Part shown: positions 1 to 10,235 of the stretch, one piece after another
How positions within the stretch are numbered: position 1 is the first letter of the stretch
Layout: every line of letters starts with the position of its first letter
From: Orobanche coerulescens
Taxonomy: Eukaryota; Streptophyta; Magnoliopsida; Lamiales; Orobanchaceae
Assembly: GCA_033398695.1 (NCBI GenBank)
Contig: CM065804.1
Span: forward strand, 119,779,501 to 119,843,500
DNA length: 64,000 nucleotides
Reading direction: 5' to 3'
Notes under the pieces: generated by a model
Told to the model about the DNA's origin: nothing
Database searches by the model: none
Seen by the model: the letters and a program-made list of their open reading frames with translations, nothing else
Program-made: the position numbers and the translations under genes

Positions 1-105
1 GAGGATCTTGTGAGGATTAATTTGTGTGTGTGTATGTCAAAAAAGAGGCAAAAAAAAAGAAGGGCCAAAAAAAGGCGAAAAAAAAAAAGAAAAGAGCAAA
101 AAAAA

Positions 106-1340
106 ATGTCGAAATTCGATATTGAGAAAATGAAGAAAACGAAGCCCTTCAGAACATACAAGAAATGCTCACCCAATTAATTACAAGACAAGATCGACAA
201 GAAGAAGCGATAAAAAATTTACAAAAAAATAAAGAGGGTGAGCACCACCATAGAAGAAGGAATCCGAGTCCCATCTCATATAGAGAGTACGAGGATAAAA
301 TATTCTCCGAGGATGGAACTTACCAAAATCGAGGAGGAAGTGGTCGAGGAGGTCGTAGAGAACAAGGTAGATAGTATGAAAGGGAAGGACGAAACGAGGA
401 AGACCGAAGTATGGGAAATATAAAAATGAAAATCCAAACCTTCGAAGGGCGGAGCGATACCGACACATACCTTGACTGGGAGAGGAAGTTTGAAACTATA
501 TTTGACTGCTACAACTATGCTAGTACTAAGAAAATGAGGTTAGTAATAACCGAATTTTCCGAATATGCCAGCATTTGGTATGACCAACTTGTGACGGATA
601 GAAGGAGGAATGGAGAGAGGCCAATTAATAGTTGGGAGGAATTAAAGATTGTAATGTGTAGAATATTTTTTCCTAATTATTATCATAAGGAACTATTTTC
701 TCGTCTTCAATCGTTAAAACAAGGTCAAAGGAGCATCGAAGATTTTCGAAAAGAAATGGATGTTAATGATACGGGCCGATGTGAGGGAGTCGAGGGAGGC
801 CACAATGGCGAGATTTCTACATGGCATGAGGGCAAAGATCTCTAAAGAAGTTGATAAACAACATTATGTTGAGTTCGAGTACATGGTATATGCAGCAATT
901 AAACTTGAGAGGAACTTGCGAAGGGGAGGCAACAATACTTACTCCACGGGTACACAACTCCTTGGAAGCCTCAAACAAGAAATGGATACGTATCCAAGGG
1001 TAGTTTTGGTAAAAGAACCATGAAGGGGAAGTTTGAGGTGGGGAGTGCTAGTCGAACAAAACACGAAGTCAAATCTACATCCGTAGAAAATACAAACATG
1101 AGAAATAGGGACATCAAGTGTTTTCGATGCCACGAGCGAGGACACATTGCATCCCAATGCACAAATAAACGAGCAATGATACTTAGGGAGGATGTAGAAT
1201 ATGAAACAGATGATGAAGATGAGGAAGAAGGGAATGAAGAAATTGATGAATGGGAGCTAGAATTCGCACCCGCACTTGTCATTAGGAGGGTGTTGAATGT
1301 GAAGGCAAAGGAGGAAGAGAGCAACGATAACAAACGATGA
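106..1340 (+). pseudogene. gag: E1 gag (capsid/nucleocapsid) pseudogene
   Basis: Gag packages element RNA into virus-like particles. The N-terminal part (about 165-374) is a charged, Arg/Gly-rich stretch. After a frame change, 411-770 encodes the retrotransposon gag core, with the typical pattern YLDWERKFETIF, then a W-Y-D-Q-L segment and an RLQSLKQGQ segment. A further frameshift near 770 breaks it. The last block (1020-1340) holds one CCHC zinc knuckle, CFRCHERGHIASQC, at about 1119-1160, followed by an acidic tail rich in Asp and Glu. At least three frames are needed to read it through. Confidence 0.8.
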
Positions 1341-1812
1341 GAAAACTTTTTCACACTGGCTGTTTTGTGAAAAATAAAAATTATAGTGTGATCATTGATA
1401 ACGGAAGTTGCACCAATGTGGCTAGTGCGATGCTAGTCGAGGGGTTAGAATTACCAAAAAGGCGACATCCTAAGCCTTATAAACTCAATTAGCTAAACGA
1501 TTGCGGAGAGATTAGGGGAATAAACAGGTACTCATAACCATCACAATTGGAAAATACCATGATGATATCCTATGTGACGTTGTACCAATGCATGCTTGCC
1601 ATATTTTGTTGGGTAGACCATGGCATTACGATCGAGATGTGCAACTTAGCGGGAAGAAAAATCGTTACTCATTTGAGAAAGATGGGAGGAAAATCACATT
1701 AGTTCCCATGAGGAAAATACAAGTCCATGAAGATCAAATTCGACTCCAAAAAGAAGTTGAAGAAAAAGAAAAAGAAAAGAAAAAAGAAAAAGAAAAGCAA
1801 AAAGAAAAATAA
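1341..1812 (+). pseudogene. E1 aspartic protease pseudogene
   Basis: The retroviral-type protease matures Gag and Pol. The catalytic motif is visible near 1387 as IIDNGSCTNVAS, an Asp-Asn-Gly-Ser version of the usual D-S/T-G. The flap/C-terminal signature HILLGRPW is in the ORF starting at 1588. Between them are in-frame stops (for example TAG near 1491) and a frame change. The 3' end runs into a Lys/Glu low-complexity linker. It follows gag and precedes the RT start, as expected. Confidence 0.75.
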
Positions 1813-1918
1813 AAAGAAAAAGAAAAAGTGAAAGAAAAGGAAAAAGATAAAGAAAACGAAAACCAAAAAGAAAAAGAAAAAGAAAAGAAAGAAAAAGAAA
1901 AAAATGAAAAATCAAAAA
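1746..1918 (+). repeat. Purine-only Lys/Glu-coding low-complexity run
   Basis: About 170 bases consisting almost entirely of AAAAAG/AAAGAA units, coding for alternating Lys and Glu in the protease-RT linker of E1. One TAA (1810-1812) interrupts it. It probably grew by slippage. Confidence 0.9.
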
Positions 1919-2092
1919 AATATTTATTTATAAGTGCAAAGGAAGTCGTTAAAGAAGTTGAGGAGGGGCAACCCGCATACTTACTTCTTACCAAACGAAT
2001 TTACACTTTTGATGATGATAAAAACCGGAATGTTCCGAGTACTATAAAAATTCTATTGCAGGACTTCAATGATGTTTTTCCGGATGAGCTAC
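1919..2092 (+). pseudogene. E1 reverse transcriptase, N-terminal piece
   Basis: Codes for the linker before RT and ends in the conserved segment DVFPDEL, where E2 has inserted. The frame resumes at 11861 with the expected PPGLPPKRGIEH segment. Positions 2088-2092 (GCTAC) are the left copy of the target duplication. Confidence 0.85.
2088..2092. repeat. Target-site duplication of E2 (GCTAC), left copy
   Basis: GCTAC at 2088-2092 directly precedes the TG of the left E2 LTR; GCTAC at 11856-11860 directly follows the CA of the right LTR. Five bases is the expected length for LTR-element integration. Confidence 0.95.
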
Positions 2093-3705
2093 TGACATGT
2101 CTTTAGTGTAACTATCGCAAGTGCACGATATCGTATCAAGTAGTAAGTGGACTTTTTGAGTCTGGTTTATCGATCCCATGAGGAAGTTAGGTTATATATT
2201 GAATTATACACTATTTAACTATTTGTTATAGAGATTTATATGATTGAAACACACAATTTAAGAGATTGGTTTGACAATTGCAAAGAAAATGCAATAATAG
2301 TTCTAATATTCAAGGAATTGAAAGATTGCACTAATAATAGATTAATAAAAGATGAAATGAAATAGATGGGATTACAAACTTAGTTCATCGTTAGTTATAG
2401 AAGATGTATAGGGATCATAAGATGAATTTTACTTATTATGTTGTGTAGATTCGATTTTCCTTAAAAAGACGGTTTCTCTTTCGAACTATAAAATGCCCCT
2501 TATATATTGAATTAGTCCACTATATTTCTATGTTGATTGGCTTCAATACATTGCATTAGATTTTATGAAAATAACTCAAAGAATCATCTAAGGTCTAGAG
2601 GTATATTTCTATCCCCTAGAACAACTTAGAATGAAGATCATTTGATCTAATCAAACATATTTTCTTTCGAAACATATGAAGACCATAAATATCGTCATTT
2701 ATTGGCCAAATAAATAAAGATTGGTAAAACAATAAAAATCACACACAATAATAAGTAATTCATAATAGATCTTTATACAAACTTAAATAACATGACTAAC
2801 CTTGTTTATAATCCCAACTAAGGTAACTTAGCCCATTAAGGGTTTATTCAAAATATTACAAGCTTCAGTGGTCATTAATAGTTGAAAAAGGGAAAGAATT
2901 GATCCTAACTCCCTTAGTAGATAAAGGAGAAAGAAACAATAAACTCCCTCAACAACATAAGCTAAATCACACTTACACAAACCACTCAAGAACACAAGTG
3001 TGTTCTTCACAAAAAGAAAAAGTATTACAAAGTGAGAAAATAATAAGATGAATTATGAATAATGATGGATCTAAGGGGTCTATTTATACACCTAAAGTCA
3101 TCTAATAGCTCCAAAACTCCAGCATTATTACATTAGATCGGATCAATGCCAGCCATCCGCTCAATAATAGACCAAAAAAATTCGGCAATGATCAATAATC
3201 TGCCAAGAGTTACGGCTGTAACATTGAGGAGTTACGGCCGTAACTATTATGACATACGGCCGTAACATTGAGGAGTTATGGCCGTAACATGGCTTCGTAA
3301 ATTTGCATTTTATGAGTTACGCCCGTACACGCCCGTATGGAGTTTCAGACTTCATTTTCATCCCAGAATTTCTTAGACTTTGTGTTTTTGCCCCAAATCT
3401 TCTTCGGATGATAACTTTTGATATATAACTCTGATTTTGAATCCGGAAAGACTGCCGAACTCGTCTCGGAAAGCCCTGCAACATGAATACGTAACAATTC
3501 TACAAAGAGAATATTTTATAAACATGTTTTTTCTTGAGTAAATAAGTAATTCAATCCGATTAAGACTATATTTACATCTTCATCCGATAAAAATAAAATT
3601 ATTAAAAGCTACTTAATTATAAACAAAAACGAGTAGACTAGCTCAATTATGGGTGAAATATATCGATAAAAACCATGGATAAGTGTATAAAACTGACACT
3701 TATCA
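2093..3705 (-). repeat. E2 3' LTR
   Basis: 1613 bp, bounded by TG...CA. Near-identical to 10236-11855, differing by scattered substitutions and short indels. In element sense this is the downstream LTR. It holds a TATAAATA at 3081-3088 (- strand) with the palindrome cluster at 3213-3340 upstream of it. Confidence 0.95.
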
Positions 3706-3718
3706 CACCCCCAAACTT
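3706..3718 (-). other. E2 polypurine tract
   Basis: On the - strand AAGTTTGGGGGTG abuts the 3' LTR. It is the expected plus-strand primer and matches the E5 tract (AAGTTTGGGGGTATT). Confidence 0.85.
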
Positions 3719-4679
3719 GAATTCTTGCTAGTCCCGAGCAAGACTCTTTATTAATCACACTCCAAAAATAAAAATAAAAATAAGACACAAAAATAATAAT
3801 ACACACATAAATTAAGAAAAATAATCATATAAAAAGAGAAACGGAGATCAAAATGCCATTAATACATAACAACTAGCCTTATACAGTAGATAGAAATGAA
3901 TTAAGATTCAAAATAAATCTACTAATGATTTTAAAGTTAAAACACGGTTTTATTTTGTAATTCCAAAATGCAAGGTTTTTCCCCCAAAAGGTTGATTATT
4001 TCTTTCCCACTCGTGATACACACGACTCCCTTTAATGATTGCTCTCGATCACTCGTTTATTTTTCGACTCAATATGAAGAAGAATTTCACTGGCCTCATC
4101 AAATATTGTGATTTTTCACGAAATTTGAGTGTATTGAAATTCCGCCGCTAATTAATTCAAATCTGCTCATAAACTACATCCCTTTTAGTGATCGCTTTCA
4201 CAACGTTATTTGCTAATGTGTAGCTCTTTGCACCAACACAATTTCCATTTTTTTTAGGTGATAGCTTTCACATCGTTATTTGCTAACGTGTAGCTCTTTT
4301 CACCAACATAATTTCTATATATATTTTTTTAGGTGATAGCTTTCACACCATTATTTGCTAACGTGTAGCTCTTTTCACCAACCTAATTTCCATTTTGTGT
4401 GATACGGCAGCTACGCACCAACAATGGTTAGTCCTTTATTTTTCGCAAAATTTTAGGACCCCCAAAATTAGGCAGCTGTTGCTGCTCAACACTTCTTCCT
4501 TTTTTATTTTCGACTAACCTCCTTTTTTCAATGACCCTTTTTTTTAAAAAAAAATTATATTTATTATGTGTGAGAATAATGAAAGAAAGACTCCCTGGAT
4601 TTTATGAACGATATGATCCTTGCTCTTGTTGTTGAATCTTTCTGTGTTACCCCCAAACTTATTTTGCGAAATAATAGAG
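3719..4679 (-). other. E2 3' noncoding region with tandem repeats
   Basis: No coding potential. It contains three degenerate copies of a roughly 70-bp unit at 4184-4396, each with CTTTCAC, TTATTTGCTAA and GTGTAGCTCTTT on the + strand, plus T-rich runs. An env-position ORF would sit here in longer relatives but none is seen. Confidence 0.7.
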
Positions 4680-4703
4680 ATTGGGTTGCCTCCCAATAAG
4701 CGC
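4680..4703 (-). ncRNA. Post-pol hairpin of Athila elements (E2 copy)
   Basis: On the - strand GCGCTT is followed by ATTGGG-AGGCAA-CCCAAT, a perfect 6-bp stem with a six-base loop (4680-4697). The E5 copy has the same loop with a different but complementary stem. The GGAGGCAACCC core is a recognised landmark of Athila-type elements; the RNA-structure reading is my inference. Confidence 0.65.
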
Positions 4704-4738
4704 TTTGTTTAACGTCCTTAGCTTGACTTCTCGTCTGA

Positions 4739-5137
4739 TCAATTAGGCATTTCCAGCATTATGATTGACTTTGCTGTCGAGAATTCTCCTCCCAAATATG
4801 GCTTTAACCGTTGGCCGTTTACTTTGAAACTACCGTCGGTTGTATTATAAATCTCCACAGCTCCATGAGAAAACACCTCTTTGATTGTGTACGGGACCGT
4901 CCATCGTGATCGCAGCTTATCCAGAAACAGACGCAGTCGTGCATTAAAAAGGAGAACTTGTTCTCCTGCTTTAAAATCTCTTCTTAGAATTTTGTTGTCA
5001 TGCCATCTTTTTGTTTTTTCTTTGTAGATTTTGGTATTTTCATATGAGTCGAGTCGGATTTCATCCAACTCATTTAACTGCAGCAACCTTTTCTTCCCAG
5101 CCAATTGTTCATCAAAGTTTAATTTTTTATAGCCCAA
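4739..5137 (-). pseudogene. E2 integrase C-terminal domain
   Basis: 132 residues: LDEIRLDSYENTKIYKEKTK, WHDNKIL, then FKAGEQVLLFNARLRLF, the DNA-binding region W-T-V-P-Y-T-I-K-E-V-F and the tail VNGQRLKPYLGG. This is the usual end of Athila pol. The stop is about 35 bases before the GCGCTT-hairpin element. Confidence 0.85.
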
Positions 5138-5139
5138 AA

Positions 5140-6122
5140 GGCTCGATGTTCAAGTTCTGCTGGCAGGTAACAGGTTTTTCCAAAAATCAAATGAAATGGA
5201 GACATGCCTATCGGTGTCTTATAAGCTGTTCTGTAAGCCTAGAGGGCATCATCCAGCTTTTTGGACCAATATTTCCGAGATGAGTCGACTGTCATCTCAA
5301 GTATATATTTCAGTTCACAATTGGAAACCTCGACTTATCGACTGGTTTGTGGGTGATAAGAGGTAGCGACACGGTGTTTTACTCCGAATTTGGCCAGTAG
5401 AGCCTTAACCTGGTGATTGCAGAAATGAGATCCGCCATCACTGATAATAACTCTCGGAGTTCCGAAGCGAGTGAATATATTTTTCTTTAGAAAATTTACC
5501 ACGACTCTAGTTCGTTTGTTGGTAATGCAACATCCTCCACCCATTTAGATATGTAGTCCACAGCTACAAGGATGTAGTCATTACAGAACGATGATGGAAA
5601 GGGTACCATAAAATCAATTCCCCAAACGTCGAAGATTTCAACTTCAAGGATGAAATTCATTGGCATTTCATTTTTTTTTGACATGTTTCCATGTCTTTGG
5701 CACCGGTCACACTTGGAGACAAGTGTATGTACATCTTTGAACAGAGTGGGCCAATAGAATCCTGCTTCAAGAATTTTTGCTGCTATTTTTGAAGCCCCAA
5801 AATGTCCTCCATAGTGAGAGGAATAACATCTTTCCAATACCTTCTACATTTCTTCTTCCTGTATTCATCTCCGGATGATTTGATCAGGTCCTCGTCTCAA
5901 CAATAGAGGATCTTCCCAGTAATAGTATTTCAACTCGGAGAAGAATTTTTTCTTTTGATGATGGGAAAAATTTGGGTGAATTATTCCACTTACAGGGAAA
6001 TTGACGATGTTTGCATACCATGGTGCATTTTGTTTTTCCTGCACATTATAGATTTGGAACAGTTGTTCATCCGGAAATACTTCATTTATTTCCTTCTCTT
6101 GAGCATTGTATTGGTCTAGTCG
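5140..6122 (-). pseudogene. E2 integrase, zinc domain and catalytic core
   Basis: Broken into several frames. The HHCC domain is at 5700-5837 ([10 protein letters not shown] ... [10 protein letters not shown]). Core residues follow: Asp in GIDFMVPFP, Asp in IISDGGSHF, and Glu in the short unbroken stretch VEVSNCELKY near 5310-5340, so the DDE triad is still encoded though stops intervene (one after HPQTS near 5338, another after NELES near 5496). Integrase inserts the cDNA into chromosomes. Confidence 0.85.
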
Positions 6123-6371
6123 TCAGAGATGATCCGCCACTTGGTTCTCTGTTCCCCTTCTGTCTCGGATTTCTATGTTGAAATCTTGCATAAGTAGGAC
6201 CCATCGGATTAGCCTTGACTTAGCATATTGCTTTGTCATTAAATATTTCAAAGCTGAATGATCAGTGTAGACAATGACTTTCGATCCCAATAAGTAGGAT
6301 CGAAATTTATCAAAGGCATAAACCACTGCGAGCATCTCTTTTTCGATTCTCGTGTAGTTCATTTGCATCAT
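6123..6371 (-). pseudogene. E2 RNase H
   Basis: 82 residues with the core of gypsy RNase [25 protein letters not shown] and [11 protein letters not shown], followed by the [15 protein letters not shown] and QVADHL segments. It removes RNA from the RNA-DNA hybrid. The N-terminal part is split from it by a one-base shift, and it closes at a stop after VADHL where family members continue. Confidence 0.85.
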
Positions 6372-7436
6372 TCATAGTCCGCTAGCATCTTGGATCACTT
6401 GCATCATTTTGTCCTTCTTCCGCCCAAAGACGGCCCCCACAAAGATAATCACCGCATCGCACATCAGAATGAATGGGATAGTCCAATCTGGAGAAATGAT
6501 GATTGGAGCTGATGTAAGCTTATCCTTCAAAGTTGTAAAGGCCACATGGCATTCATTTGTGAACAAGAATGGTGTATCTTTCTCAAGCAAAGAACAGAGA
6601 GGTTTTGCTATTTTTGAGAAATCTTTTATGAACCTCCAATAGAATACTGCATGCCCGAGAAAACTCCTTACTCCTTTCACCGAAATTGGTGGAGGAAGTT
6701 TTGCAATCACTTGGATCTTTGCCTTATCGACTTCAATTCCATGTTGTGAGATTCTATGGCCAAGTACGATTCCTTCCTGGACCATGAAGTGACATTTCTT
6801 CCAATTGAGAACTAGATTTGTGTCTTCACATCTTTCCAAGACCATGCCTAAGTGATTTAGGCATTTATCAAATGTATCTCCGAAAACCGAGAAATCGTCC
6901 ATAAAATCTTCAATGAATTTTTCAACCATGTCTGAGAATATTGACATCATGCATCTCTGAAATGTGGCTGGAGCATTGCATAATCCGAATGGGATTCTTC
7001 TATAGGCAAATGTTCCGTAAGGGCATGTGAATGTTGTTTTCTCTTGGTCATCCGGGGCTATGACAATTTGGTTATGCCCTGAATAGCCGTCGAGAAAATA
7101 GTAGTAAGAATGTCCCGCCAATCTATCGAGCATTTGATCAATAAATGGGAGTGGAAAATGATCTTTTCTGGTCGTCTTGTTAAGCTTCCTGTAATCAATG
7201 CACATTCTCCATCCTGTTATGGGTCGTGTCGGTATAAGTTCATTGTGCTCGTTCTCTATGATCGTGATTCCACTCTTTTTGGACACCATATGTACAGGGC
7301 TCACACATGGACTATCTGATATTGGATAAATGATTCCTGCGTCAAGTAATTTAAGAATCTCTGCCTTCACAATTTCCTTCATGTTTGGATTCAAACGTCG
7401 TTGATGCTCAATTGAAGGTTTGCAGTCATCTTCCAT
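6372..7436 (-). CDS. E2 reverse transcriptase
   Basis: 354-residue ORF. It starts at the MEDDCKPSIEHQRRLNP segment and contains the RT blocks in order: GWRMCIDYRKLNK (about 95), LDGYSGHNQI (about 143), TFTCPYGTFAYRRIPFGLCNAPATFQ, the catalytic FMDDFSVFG (about 208), and the connection segment VRSFLGHAVFYWRFIKDFSKIA. The FMDD form of YxDD is usual in Athila. It ends in a frameshift at the RNase H start (near 6372). The RT copies element RNA into DNA in the particle. Confidence 0.92.
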   Translation of the reverse strand: MEDDCKPSIEHQRRLNPNMKEIVKAEILKLLDAGIIYPISDSPCVSPVHMVSKKSGITIIENEHNELIPTRPITGWRMCIDYRKLNKTTRKDHFPLPFIDQMLDRLAGHSYYYFLDGYSGHNQIVIAPDDQEKTTFTCPYGTFAYRRIPFGLCNAPATFQRCMMSIFSDMVEKFIEDFMDDFSVFGDTFDKCLNHLGMVLERCEDTNLVLNWKKCHFMVQEGIVLGHRISQHGIEVDKAKIQVIAKLPPPISVKGVRSFLGHAVFYWRFIKDFSKIAKPLCSLLEKDTPFLFTNECHVAFTTLKDKLTSAPIIISPDWTIPFILMCDAVIIFVGAVFGRKKDKMMQVIQDASGL

Positions 7437-8519
7437 CTAAATTTTGTGAGTGCATATAGAGGGGGTTATTCCTCTAATTTCCGCAATAGTCCATCCAATT
7501 GCTCTTTTGTGATTCCTCAATACCCTTAGTAATTTCCCTTCTTCAAGTTTGGTCAATATGTTAGATATGATGACCGGAAGTGTAGATGAAATGCCCAAGT
7601 AAGTGTATCTCAAATGTGTGGGTAGAGGTTTGAGATCAAATATTGGAGCTTCTTGTAAAGAAGGGAGGGGTTTAGCGGAGCTTGTCCCCAACTCTTCAAA
7701 ATGTGAACGCCTTCTTAAAGGTGGTAGTGCTTCTAGATAGTTAACTGTTTTGGCCAAGTGATATTCTTCTTCCATGCTGGTTAGAGAATTTGCTATACAT
7801 GTCTCAAGAGGATCTTTAGATAGAATCTTCTCCAAAGACATGTTTACCATGGCTTCAATTGCGTCTATTCTTAGACAATAATCATCCGTGGAGGGATGAT
7901 TCAAAGTTTTTAGGACATCGAAGATGACATGTTCGTCTTCCACTCTGAGAATTAGCTTTCCTTCATAGACGTCAATAAGAGCACGTCCGGTTGTGAGAAA
8001 TGGTCGTCCCAAAATAATGGGAATATCCTGATCTTCTTCCATGTCAAGGATGATAAAATCCGCTGGAAATATGAATTTATCAACCTTGACGAGCACATCT
8101 TCTATTATCCCACGTGGATATTTGATTGACCGATCAGCTAATTGTAGTGAAAATGTTGTTGCTTTTGCTTCTCCCAAGTTCAGTTTGTTGAAAATTGACA
8201 GGGGCATCAAGTTGATACTTGCCACTAAATCACAAAGAGCTTTGCCAAAATTCACTTCACCAATTGTACACGAGATTGTGAAAGTTCCCGGATCTTTTAC
8301 CTTGGGCGGCAACTTCTTTTGTAATATTGCGCTACATTCCTCTGTTAGCATGACATTTTCATATTCTTCAAGCCTTTGTTTGTTGGAAAGAATATCTTTC
8401 ATAAATTTGGCATAGCTTGGCATTTGTGCTAGAGCATCGGCAAAAGGTATGTTGATGTGTAGCTTTTTGAAAATTTCCAAGAATTTCCCAAATTGAGCAT
8501 CGAGCTTGTGATTCTTCAA
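7437..8519 (-). CDS. E2 protease region
   Basis: 360-residue ORF. Residues 1-110 form the pre-protease segment (FKKLHINIPFADALAQMPSY). The catalytic loop reads CDLVASINLMPLSIF at about residues 136-150; family members normally have Gly where Val stands, so activity is doubtful. The second half of the protease fold ends with IPIILGRPFL near residue 193. A linker of about 150 residues leads to RT. The ORF closes at a TAG directly before the RT ORF in the same frame, so one substitution separates them. Confidence 0.83.
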   Translation of the reverse strand: MKNHKLDAQFGKFLEIFKKLHINIPFADALAQMPSYAKFMKDILSNKQRLEEYENVMLTEECSAILQKKLPPKVKDPGTFTISCTIGEVNFGKALCDLVASINLMPLSIFNKLNLGEAKATTFSLQLADRSIKYPRGIIEDVLVKVDKFIFPADFIILDMEEDQDIPIILGRPFLTTGRALIDVYEGKLILRVEDEHVIFDVLKTLNHPSTDDYCLRIDAIEAMVNMSLEKILSKDPLETCIANSLTSMEEEYHLAKTVNYLEALPPLRRRSHFEELGTSSAKPLPSLQEAPIFDLKPLPTHLRYTYLGISSTLPVIISNILTKLEEGKLLRVLRNHKRAIGWTIAEIRGITPSICTHKI

Positions 8520-9133
8520 CCATTGAGGAAATGGGATAGGTGGAACATAAGATTTTGCATCAACTGGACCTTTTTGAGATGAAAGTCCTGATTCAGATTC
8601 TTTTTCTGATTCTTGATTTTGTTTATTTTTTGTTTTTCCAGATGATTTTCCACAGAAATTTCGGGCAACTGCACTCCACTTCTTGTTGTGATAGCTTGGA
8701 TAATTTCCCTTGGATTTACCTCAGTATTGCTAGGTAACATGCCATGAGATCTTTCTGAAAGTATTTTGGCCATTTGGCCAACTTGTGTCTCCAGATTTTT
8801 AATTGAAGCATCATTGCGTTGTTGATACTTCAGTTGTTGTTCAGCTAGCTTCGTGATTATTTCTTCCCACCCGGGCTTCTTTTCTTGATGCGTTGGATTC
8901 AACACATTGTTGTTGTTTGCATAAGAAAAATTTGGATGATTTTTGTACCCTGGATTGTATGTTGGCCCGTAAGGATTGTATGCTTGCCTTTGGAAATTCT
9001 GAGTATTCGCCACTTGTTCTGGTGGTGGTGGTGACTGCTCCTGTTGCACTAAGGGACAGATAGTGCTGTTGTGAGTTGCTCCACAAATTTCATATGAAAA
9101 AGCTGAAACTTGTGGAGTTTGCACCGTCTTCAC
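8516..9133 (-). pseudogene. gag: E2 gag C-terminus and linker
   Basis: In frame with the preceding ORF after one stop. It contains a zinc-finger-like segment at the start (YEICGATHNSTIC) in which the first Cys expected of the knuckle is Tyr. Then comes a Gln/Asn/Pro-rich linker with the AYNPYGPTYNPGYKNHPNFS segment usual in Athila gag, and LETQVGQMAKIL. A one-base frame shift near 8530 separates it from the protease ORF. Confidence 0.8.
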
Positions 9134-9136
9134 AGA

Positions 9137-10129
9137 TTAAGGAGTTGAAAAAGACATGTCCTCGACTTTCTTTGATAAAGCTTCAATTTTTGCCAATATA
9201 AGTGAATAAGAATCCACTTCAAAAACACCATTTGGTTTCTTTTGGATATTTCTGTCTGGCCATCTTGCACTTTGTTCACTTATAACCTCAAAAAGATTAT
9301 AAGCCTCTTTCATAGTTTTGTTGCCAAGTGAGCCATTTGATGATGAATCGACATTGGCTCGGCATGTAGGTAAAATTCCAGAATATAAATAATTGACTTG
9401 TGCTCCCAAATTAAAACCATGGTTAGGACATTTTCGTAGCATATCTTTGTATCTCTCCCATGCTTCGTGAAATGATTCTGAATCTTGTTGACGAAATGTA
9501 GAGATTTCGTATTTGAGTTTTGCCACTTTTATTGGTGGAAAGTATTTAGTGGTGAATTTTTGAACAAATTCGGGCCAATTTGTTATGCTTCGTGGTGGCA
9601 AAGTATCTAGCCACTCTCTTGCTCTTTCCTTCAAAGTGTGCACGAAAAGTCTCATTTTGATCGCTTCGTCATTTACATTTGGATATTTGAAATTTCCACA
9701 AATCTCCACAAAACGGTTAATACGGAGGTATGGATTCTCGTCGGTTCTTCCATAGAATGAGTTGTTGTTGGAGAAGAGATTGATGACATCGGAGCGAACT
9801 TGAAAATTGTACACTCCAAATGGTGGATAGATCACACTTGATTGCACGCTCAAAGATGCGGGGTTCATGAATTCCCCAAATAGCATGTTGTTTTCATCTA
9901 TTTCCGGCACAATAGGATGTTGTTGATGTTGAATGTTTTGAACATTAGGTATTCCCCCTACTGGAGGAATTCTTTCATTATCGTTTCCTTGGGGGAGATG
10001 TGGGTTTGGTTCGTCCGCCATTGATGGTGAAGAAATAATGCTTGTTTTTTGTTCTCTTCGCCTTCTTCTGAATGTGGCTTCAATCTCGGGATCTAGTGAA
10101 ACTAAATCGCGATTGTACGTCCTTCGCAT
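9137..10129 (-). CDS. gag: E2 gag, capsid part
   Basis: 330-residue ORF starting at ATG 10127-10129, the first ATG after the leader. The N-terminus LDPEIEATFRRRRR is typical of Athila gag. Residues about 95-260 are the retrotransposon gag domain: YPNVNDEAIKMRLF, then WLDTLPPRS, FTTKYFPP, and the helix HEAWERYKDMLRKCP. It ends at a TAA (9134-9136), beyond which the same frame continues with the next ORF, so the stop is probably secondary. Gag forms the cytoplasmic particle in which reverse transcription occurs. Confidence 0.85.
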   Translation of the reverse strand: MRRTYNRDLVSLDPEIEATFRRRRREQKTSIISSPSMADEPNPHLPQGNDNERIPPVGGIPNVQNIQHQQHPIVPEIDENNMLFGEFMNPASLSVQSSVIYPPFGVYNFQVRSDVINLFSNNNSFYGRTDENPYLRINRFVEICGNFKYPNVNDEAIKMRLFVHTLKERAREWLDTLPPRSITNWPEFVQKFTTKYFPPIKVAKLKYEISTFRQQDSESFHEAWERYKDMLRKCPNHGFNLGAQVNYLYSGILPTCRANVDSSSNGSLGNKTMKEAYNLFEVISEQSARWPDRNIQKKPNGVFEVDSYSLILAKIEALSKKVEDMSFSTP

Positions 10130-10211
10130 AGATAAGAGAATCTACAACAAAGAAAAAGTTGTATTTGTAACAATAGTTAAAAATGAAATATTTCAAAATA
10201 ACACTTATACT

Positions 10212-10229
10212 TCCCCGGCAACGGCGCCA
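10212..10229 (-). other. E2 primer binding site, tRNA-Asp
   Basis: On the - strand TGGCGCCGTTGCCGGGGA lies six bases inside the 5' LTR. From known plant tRNA-Asp(GUC), this is the complement of the 3' end including CCA. It primes minus-strand cDNA synthesis. E5 has the identical 18 bases. Confidence 0.92.
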
Positions 10230-10235
10230 AAAACT

